This document shows positions 63,080-64,000 of a stretch of DNA of 64,000 nucleotides, in pieces (the first letter of the stretch is position 1; every line of letters begins with the position of its first letter). The notes beneath the pieces were generated by a model that was given only the letters and a program-made list of their open reading frames with translations, was not told the origin of the DNA and ran no database searches. A program made the translations under genes and the position numbers. The DNA is from Janthinobacterium psychrotolerans (GTDB lineage Bacteria > Pseudomonadota > Gammaproteobacteria > Burkholderiales > Burkholderiaceae_D). The stretch is from positions 1 through 64,000 of the forward strand of contig NZ_LOCQ01000041.1 of the NCBI RefSeq assembly GCF_001677885.1, given 5' to 3'.

Positions 63080-64000
63080 TTACAATAACCAGTCTATCGG
63101 CAGCACCGACAATATCGCCACCCCCATGCGCTTCCACACGCTGGTGCCCGGCTCGGTGTCGTGGCGCGTGACGCCGCCCCTGGCGTCGCGCGCGATCCAG
63201 TACAGCGCGCCGTCGTCTCCCAACAGCACCTGGTAGGCGCGCTGCGGGATGGTGCTGCGCATGGCCTGGCCCAGTTTGCCGGCCAGTACCGGACTGTCGA
63301 TCACCAGGCCCATCTCGGTATTCAGGTCTATTGAGCGCGGGTCGAAATTGAAGGAGCCGACAAAGATGCGCTGGTCGTCGACGGCAAAGGTTTTCGCGTG
63401 CAGGCTCGATGCCGAACTGCCGAAGCGGCCGGTCTTTTCACGCGCGTCGCCTTCGTCCCACGAGCGGCGCGATTCATACAAGGTCACGCCCGCTTGCAGC
63501 AAGGGTTTGCGCCACTTGGCGTAGCCCGCATGCACGGCCGCCACGTCGGTCGCTTCGAGCGCATTGGTCAGGATGCGCACGTTCACGCCTTGTCTTGCCA
63601 GGTCCGAAAACGCCTGTGTTCCCGATTTGCCGGGCACGAAATACGGCGAGACCAGGTCGAGTTCCGTGCTGGGCACGCCCAGCAGCTTTTGCAGGTTGTA
63701 CGCCACGCCCGAGCCGGGGCGCGCCTGGTCCAGCACCTTGGCCGGATCGTCGCTGACCAGGCGCGTGGGCGCCCATTCGAACGGCAACTGGCCGTCGATC
63801 AATTGCTGCACGAAAGGTGAGGTGCGCATGGCCTGCACGTAGTCTTCCGCCGCTTCGGTGTCGTCGATGCGGTCCGCTTCGCGGGCGATCTCGCCGGCGT
63901 CGCCGGTTTTCGGCGGCTTGATCAGCGAAGTGGCCGGATAGGCCGAAGGACTGTTCCAGTAGCGGTCGAAGTCGTGCGACACGGCGCCCACCACCGGGCC
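63080..64000 (-). CDS. Phospholipase D / cardiolipin-synthase-type protein, C-terminal part
   Basis: Only the C-terminal 306 residues lie in the window; the N-terminus runs off the right edge. The second HKD motif is complete: HAKTFAVDDQRIFVGSFNFD, with His, Lys and Asp plus the GSxN element. Upstream, ELDLVSPYFVPGKSGTQAF and GVNVRILTNALEATDVAAVH fit the ClsC/YmdC-like branch of the phospholipase D superfamily, which makes cardiolipin or transfers phosphatidyl groups. The tail ends in a hydrophobic SVLPIDWLL. The first HKD motif must lie outside the window. Confidence 0.85.
   Translation of the reverse strand, partial: GPVVGAVSHDFDRYWNSPSAYPATSLIKPPKTGDAGEIAREADRIDDTEAAEDYVQAMRTSPFVQQLIDGQLPFEWAPTRLVSDDPAKVLDQARPGSGVAYNLQKLLGVPSTELDLVSPYFVPGKSGTQAFSDLARQGVNVRILTNALEATDVAAVHAGYAKWRKPLLQAGVTLYESRRSWDEGDAREKTGRFGSSASSLHAKTFAVDDQRIFVGSFNFDPRSIDLNTEMGLVIDSPVLAGKLGQAMRSTIPQRAYQVLLGDDGALYWIARDARGGVTRHDTEPGTSVWKRMGVAILSVLPIDWLL

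Overview
The window looks like a chromosomal segment of a motile betaproteobacterium of the Oxalobacteraceae, close to Janthinobacterium, Massilia or Duganella. The grounds are high-GC coding sequence on both strands with long antisense open frames, an flhDC-motAB-che cluster, 3-hydroxybutyrate dehydrogenase, the order metG - GNAT - DUF3460 - scpA - panC, and sigma-28-like sites with a Pseudomonas/beta-type TCAAG -35. The genus is inferred from gene content and was not tested against a database. No tRNA, rRNA, CRISPR array, intact insertion sequence or prophage is visible. The content is mostly ordinary core and metabolic genes, and I see no obvious new defence or mobile system. The most informative signals are regulatory.

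Layout. 1-8106: a polyol (mannitol/sorbitol) uptake and oxidation unit. A LamB-type porin (cut by the window edge) diverges from smoE-F-G-K, a mannitol 2-dehydrogenase and two tandem MtlR-like AraC regulators; the intergenic space holds repeated GATACT/AGTATC elements. 8181-13225: a phytase-like esterase lipoprotein behind a Pho box, an S9 peptidase and a small periplasmic protein. 13226-18700: an AT-rich island, a PAS chemoreceptor overlapping tail-to-tail with a DUF2071/acetoacetate-decarboxylase-like gene, 3-hydroxybutyrate dehydrogenase, an AraC regulator and a probable relic of an FAD-dependent oxidase. 18781-22610: a Fur-box-controlled heme-type TonB receptor and a response-regulator/PAS/GGDEF protein. 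22811-28550: two PLP-fold proteins (an aminotransferase and a MocR regulator paired with a DMT exporter), an iron alcohol dehydrogenase and a gene-free stretch with a 96-bp palindrome. 28551-36264: htpG behind a near-consensus heat-shock promoter, small membrane proteins, a TetR regulator, a secreted unknown protein and a translationally coupled MORN-repeat/LRR pair. 36359-38523: kynureninase and tryptophan dioxygenase.

38524-51943 is the motility and chemotaxis block: flhDC, a membrane methyltransferase, motAB, a CheZ-like gene, cheY, cheA, cheW, a chemoreceptor ending in a CheR/CheB tether, cheR, cheD, cheB and a second cheY. Its upstream region carries two tandem sigma-28-like promoters and a structured leader. 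52228-57512 holds a lipoprotein and the panC-scpA-DUF3460-GNAT-metG group. 57683-62829 holds the Fe-S carrier ATPase Mrp, a second Fur-boxed TonB receptor and a PafA-type phosphatase behind a second Pho box. The window ends in REP-like repeats and a truncated phospholipase D/cardiolipin-synthase-type gene.

The genes suggest several co-regulated sets: two Pho-box genes for phosphate scavenging, two Fur-box receptors for iron, and a chemotaxis cluster with possible FliA feedback on flhDC. A GTAGG-headed REP family occurs at four intergenic sites, and at one of them it supplies the stop codons of both flanking genes.
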